Shown here: positions 61,067 to 64,000 of the stretch, one piece after another
Layout of the letters: each line of letters opens with the position of its first letter
Numbering within the stretch: position 1 is the stretch's first letter
Origin: Mycobacterium haemophilum DSM 44634
GTDB taxonomy: Bacteria > Actinomycetota > Actinomycetes > Mycobacteriales > Mycobacteriaceae
NCBI RefSeq assembly: GCF_000340435.2
Contig: NZ_CP011883.2
Location: forward strand, 778,607-842,606
Reading direction: 5' to 3'
Length of the DNA: 64,000 nt
Made by a program: the position numbers and the translations under genes
Notes under the pieces: generated by a model
Told to the model about the DNA's origin: nothing
The model's input: only the letters and a program-made list of their open reading frames with translations
Databases searched by the model: none

Positions 61067-61510
61067 GTGCCTACATACGCGCCCAAGGCGGGTGACACCA
61101 CGCGGTCGTGGTATGTCATCGACGCCACGGACGTGGTGCTTGGCCGCCTTGCCGTTGCAGCGGCCAACCTGCTGCGCGGCAAGCACAAGCCCACGTTTGC
61201 TCCCCATGTCGATGGCGGTGACTTCGTCATCGTGATCAACGCTGACAAGGTCGCCATCAGCGGCGACAAACTGCGGCACAAGATGGCTTACCGCCACTCG
61301 GGGTATCCCGGCGGCTTGCGCAAACGCGCTATCGGCGAGCTGATGCAAAAGCACCCCGACCGCGTCGTCGAGAAAGCCATCGTCGGCATGCTGCCCAAGA
61401 ACAAGCTCAGCCGCCAGATCCAGCGCAAGCTTCGCGTCTACGCCGGGCCAGAGCATCCACATACCGCTCAGCAACCGGTTCCATTCGAGATTAAGCAGGT
61501 GGCGCAGTGA
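61067..61510 (+). CDS. rplM: 50S ribosomal protein L13
   Basis: A 147-residue protein. PTYAPKAGDTTRSWYVIDAT, VVLGRLAVAAANLLRGKHKP and VVEKAIVGMLPKNKLSRQIQ are standard L13 segments. The GTG start at 61067 has GAGAGAGG upstream and matches the usual length. It overlaps rpsI by 4 nt. About 180 nt of leader follows the esxT terminator. Confidence 0.97.
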   Translation: MPTYAPKAGDTTRSWYVIDATDVVLGRLAVAAANLLRGKHKPTFAPHVDGGDFVIVINADKVAISGDKLRHKMAYRHSGYPGGLRKRAIGELMQKHPDRVVEKAIVGMLPKNKLSRQIQRKLRVYAGPEHPHTAQQPVPFEIKQVAQ

Positions 61511-61968
61511 CCGAGACCAGTGAAGCCGTGGAGATTGCGGTGGAAACGCCAGCGGCCACGCGCAGTGAATCGTTCGTGTTCGAGCGGCCCATCCAGACCG
61601 TCGGCCGCCGCAAAGAGGCCGTTGTGCGGGTGCGGCTGGTGCCCGGCACGGGCAAGTTCGATCTCAACGGTCGCAGCCTGGAGGACTACTTCCCGAACAA
61701 GGTGCACCAGCAGCTCATCAAGGCACCGCTGGTCACCGTTGAGCGGACCGAGAGCTTCGACATCTTCGCTCTTCTGCACGGCGGCGGCCCCTCGGGTCAG
61801 GCCGGGGCGCTCCGCCTGGGCATCGCCCGAGCATTGATCCTGGCGTCACCGGAGGACCGGCCCGCCTTGAAGAAGGCCGGTTTCCTCACCCGTGATCCAC
61901 GCGCGACCGAGCGCAAGAAGTACGGCCTGAAGAAGGCCCGTAAGGCGCCGCAGTACAGCAAGCGCTGA
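61507..61968 (+). CDS. rpsI: 30S ribosomal protein S9
   Basis: A 153-residue protein. A Thr/Glu/Ala-rich N-terminal extension of about 25 residues leads into QTVGRRKEAVVRVRLVPGTG, and the conserved C-terminal tail KKYGLKKARKAPQYSKR reaches the P-site tRNA. GTG start overlapping the rplM stop. Confidence 0.97.
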   Translation: MTETSEAVEIAVETPAATRSESFVFERPIQTVGRRKEAVVRVRLVPGTGKFDLNGRSLEDYFPNKVHQQLIKAPLVTVERTESFDIFALLHGGGPSGQAGALRLGIARALILASPEDRPALKKAGFLTRDPRATERKKYGLKKARKAPQYSKR

Positions 61969-62097
61969 TCGGCGATCACTTTCTGGCCGCGAGCCTGCCT
62001 CTCTATCGATGCGTCGGCGTGTCGCCGGTTTGATTTGCAGGTTCGCGGCCAAAAGTGGGTATGTGCATGGCCGTTCAACTGTGAGAGGTTTGTCCGC

Positions 62098-63435
62098 ATG
62101 GGTCGACTATTCGGCACCGACGGTGTTCGCGGAGTGGCCAATCGTGAGCTGACCCCTGAGCTGGCGCTGGCGCTGGGTGCGGCGGCGGCACGACGGTTGG
62201 CGAGCTCGGGCGCACCGGGTCGCCGGGTTGCCGTGATTGGTCGCGATCCGCGGGCCAGCGGCGAGATGCTCGAGGCCGCTGTCATCGCCGGCCTGACCAG
62301 TGAGGGTGTCGACGCACTGCGGGTCGGGGTGCTCCCGACACCTGCGGTGGCGTATCTGACCGGTGCCTACGACGCCGACTTCGGGGTGATGATCTCGGCG
62401 TCCCACAACCCGATGCCCGACAACGGCATCAAGATCTTCGGGCCGGGTGGCCACAAATTGGACGACGACACCGAGGACCAGATCGAAGACCTGGTTGCCG
62501 GCGGGCCTGGGTTGCGTCCGGCCGGCGTGGCGATCGGTCGCGTCATCGACGCCGAGGATGCGGCGGAACGTTACTTACGCCACGTGGGCAAAGCCAGCAC
62601 CATCCGGCTCGACGGCTTGACGGTGGTGGTCGACTGTGCCCATGGCGCGGCCTCGTCGGCGGCACCGCGCGCGTATCGCGCCGCCGGTGCCCGGGTCATC
62701 GCAATCAACGCCGATCCCAACGGCATCAACATCAACGACCGCTGTGGATCGACGGACCTGGAGTCGTTGCGCTCAGCGGTGCTGGCCCACCACGCCGACC
62801 TAGGCCTGGCGCACGACGGAGATGCCGACCGCTGCCTTGCCGTCGATGCCAACGGTGATCTCGTCGACGGCGACGCCATCATGGTGGTGCTGGCGCTGGC
62901 GATGCAAGAAGCCGGCGAACTGTCGTCCAACACGCTGGTGACCACGGTGATGAGCAACCTGGGGCTGCACCTGGCCATGCGTTCGGTCGGCGTCACCGTG
63001 CGGACCACCGGCGTCGGCGACCGTTACGTCCTGGAGGAGTTGCGCGCCGGCGATTTCAGTCTCGGCGGCGAGCAATCCGGTCACATCGTGATGCCCGCAT
63101 TGGGGTCCACCGGCGACGGCATCGTCACCGGGCTGCGATTGATGACCCGCATGGTGCAGACCGGCTCGTCGCTGGCTGCCCTCGCGTCGGCGATGCGGGC
63201 GTTGCCGCAGGTGCTCATCAACGTTGAGGTCGCGGACAAGGTCACCGCTGCCGCTGCGCCCTCGGTGCAGACGGCGGTCGAGACGGCCGAGGCCGAATTG
63301 GGGGATGCAGGTCGAATCCTGTTGCGTCCCTCAGGAACTGAGCCGATGATCCGGGTCATGGTGGAAGCGGCCGAAGAGGAGGTCGCGCACCGAGTGGCGA
63401 CGCGAGTCGCCGCAGCGGTGAGCGCTCAAGGTTAA
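62098..63435 (+). CDS. glmM: Phosphoglucosamine mutase
   Basis: A 445-residue phosphohexomutase that converts glucosamine-6-phosphate to glucosamine-1-phosphate for peptidoglycan precursor synthesis. It has MGRLFGTDGVRGVANRELTP at the start, the phosphoserine loop in VMISASHNPMPDNGIKIFG, the magnesium loop DGDADRCLAVD, the sugar loop GGEQSGHIV and the phosphate-binding RPSGTEPMIRVMVEA. The ATG at 62098 is the family start; the frame is open earlier without homology. Confidence 0.97.
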   Translation: MGRLFGTDGVRGVANRELTPELALALGAAAARRLASSGAPGRRVAVIGRDPRASGEMLEAAVIAGLTSEGVDALRVGVLPTPAVAYLTGAYDADFGVMISASHNPMPDNGIKIFGPGGHKLDDDTEDQIEDLVAGGPGLRPAGVAIGRVIDAEDAAERYLRHVGKASTIRLDGLTVVVDCAHGAASSAAPRAYRAAGARVIAINADPNGININDRCGSTDLESLRSAVLAHHADLGLAHDGDADRCLAVDANGDLVDGDAIMVVLALAMQEAGELSSNTLVTTVMSNLGLHLAMRSVGVTVRTTGVGDRYVLEELRAGDFSLGGEQSGHIVMPALGSTGDGIVTGLRLMTRMVQTGSSLAALASAMRALPQVLINVEVADKVTAAAAPSVQTAVETAEAELGDAGRILLRPSGTEPMIRVMVEAAEEEVAHRVATRVAAAVSAQG

Positions 63436-63462
63436 CCGCTCCGATGCTGGAACCCCGACGCG

Positions 63463-63789
63463 ATGTCGGGCGTCGGATTAGGTATGAGACCTGTTGCTGA
63501 TACCAGTATTGACGTTGCGGCGGTACAGGCGGTCGCCGACCGGCTGAGCGCTGCGGCCGACCTCATCGACGGTGTCATCGCCGATCACCTGGCCAGGCTG
63601 GCTTTTGGCGGCGCCAGCGCCGGCCGAGCGCACACCGCCCGCGGCGAGGCAGTGCGCGCTGGACTGGACCGGCTGGCGGCGCAGTTATCGCAGTGGTCAC
63701 GTGCGGCCGTCGAGATCGGTGTCGCGTTGCGGGCCGGCGCGGGCCGCTACGCCGCCGCTGACCGATATGCCGCGGCGCGGATCGCCTGA
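63463..63789 (+). CDS. Small WXG100-like helical protein (Rv3440c-like)
   Basis: A 108-residue alanine-rich helical-hairpin protein. Two long helices (about 20-50 and 60-90) are joined by RLAFGGASAGRAHTAR, where FGG takes the place of W-x-G. The end has YAAADRY, which fits the YxxxD/E type VII signal, followed by AARIA. An inner ATG (MRPVADTS, 63484) is an alternative start that matches the M. tuberculosis protein. It is 27 nt after glmM and 3 nt before the next gene. Secretion is suggested only by these motifs. Confidence 0.75.
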   Translation: MSGVGLGMRPVADTSIDVAAVQAVADRLSAAADLIDGVIADHLARLAFGGASAGRAHTARGEAVRAGLDRLAAQLSQWSRAAVEIGVALRAGAGRYAAADRYAAARIA

Positions 63790-63792
63790 CTC

Positions 63793-64000
63793 GTGGCCGA
63801 GCGGTTAGACGTCACCGAGCGCCTCGCTGAAGGCAGCTCCGCCGTCGAGCACACGCAACGATACGTGCGGGCCTGCCAGATGCTTGGCTACCAACAGCCC
63901 GACCTGACGTCGCGCCCCTTCCAGATCCGCGACTGGTACGACAGTGAAGATGGCCTTGACCTTCGAGCGCTCGATCGTGACTGTGCGGAGCTGCGCGCGG
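63793..64000 (+). CDS. Conserved hypothetical protein, Rv3439c-like (partial at window end)
   Basis: From a GTG at 63793 the reading is VAERLDVTERLAEGSSAVEH, then RACQMLGYQQPDLT and DWYDSEDGLDLRALDRDCAE, open to the edge of the window (69 codons). The start resembles Rv3439c, a large Ala/Pro-rich protein of unknown role that follows Rv3440c in M. tuberculosis. The 3-nt spacing to the WXG100-like gene suggests joint expression and perhaps a partner role in type VII secretion. Confidence 0.7.
   Translation, partial: MAERLDVTERLAEGSSAVEHTQRYVRACQMLGYQQPDLTSRPFQIRDWYDSEDGLDLRALDRDCAELRA

Overview
The window is chromosomal DNA of a mycobacterium, most likely a slow grower. The evidence is PE/PPE protein pairs, a complete ESX-4 type VII secretion locus, the sigL-rslA pair, a PPE2-cobQ-cobU operon behind a cobalamin riboswitch, and gene neighbourhoods that match two M. 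tuberculosis blocks recalled from memory: sppA to mmsA (about Rv0724-Rv0753c) and rmlC to Rv3439c (about Rv3465-Rv3439c). Species cannot be fixed from the sequence alone. No rRNA, tRNA, CRISPR array or intact insertion sequence was found.

Left part (1-25.4 kb): a PE/PPE pair, a decayed luciferase-like gene, sppA, then a segmental duplication. That duplication copied the 3' end of sppA plus a divergent PE/PPE pair; the second sppA tail is degraded and an IS3-family transposase scrap lies at the junction. Core metabolic and housekeeping genes follow: fucA-serA2, an FGGY sugar kinase, an acetyltransferase, a methyltransferase, secY-adk-mapA and sigL-rslA. Between rslA and a MarR regulator sits a tightly packed four-gene cassette (ThDP enzyme, SRPBCC protein, ketosynthase III homologue, HisC-like aminotransferase) that looks like an uncharacterised small-molecule pathway. 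A toxin-antitoxin pair and the valine-catabolic mmsA-fadE9-mmsB operon follow.

Middle part (25.4-42.7 kb): a FetAB-type ABC exporter, a siderophore/cobalamin-type ABC importer whose ATPase is fused to a truncated FhuF-like reductase domain, and a divergent cobalamin riboswitch driving PPE2 (frameshifted here), cobQ and cobU. Next comes a PE-PPE-PPE operon of the short PE25/PPE41 type. The most unusual element is a five-gene operon (42.06-37.08 kb, minus strand): an arylmalonate decarboxylase/maleate isomerase-like protein, a class A flavin monooxygenase, an Asp/Glu-racemase-fold protein with no catalytic cysteines, a HemB paralogue that lacks the usual metal-site cysteines, and an MFS exporter. 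Adjacent genes are coupled by 2-4 nt overlaps or a 5 nt gap. I read it as a candidate undescribed biosynthetic or conversion pathway. An LpqH-like lipoprotein lies just upstream.

Right part (42.7-64 kb): dTDP-rhamnose genes rmlBC, an F420-type oxidoreductase, the infA-rpmJ-rpsM-rpsK-rpsD-rpoA-rplQ-truA operon, a cutinase, ESX-4 (eccB4, mycP4, eccD4, eccC4, an associated protein, esxU, esxT), a strong hairpin terminator, rplM-rpsI, glmM, a small WXG100-like protein, and the start of a gene that runs off the end.

Three of the four PE loci share a palindrome, CCCCnnGCAATTGCnnGGGG or a close variant, about 20-23 nt before the PE start codon. This looks like a common operator or leader element.
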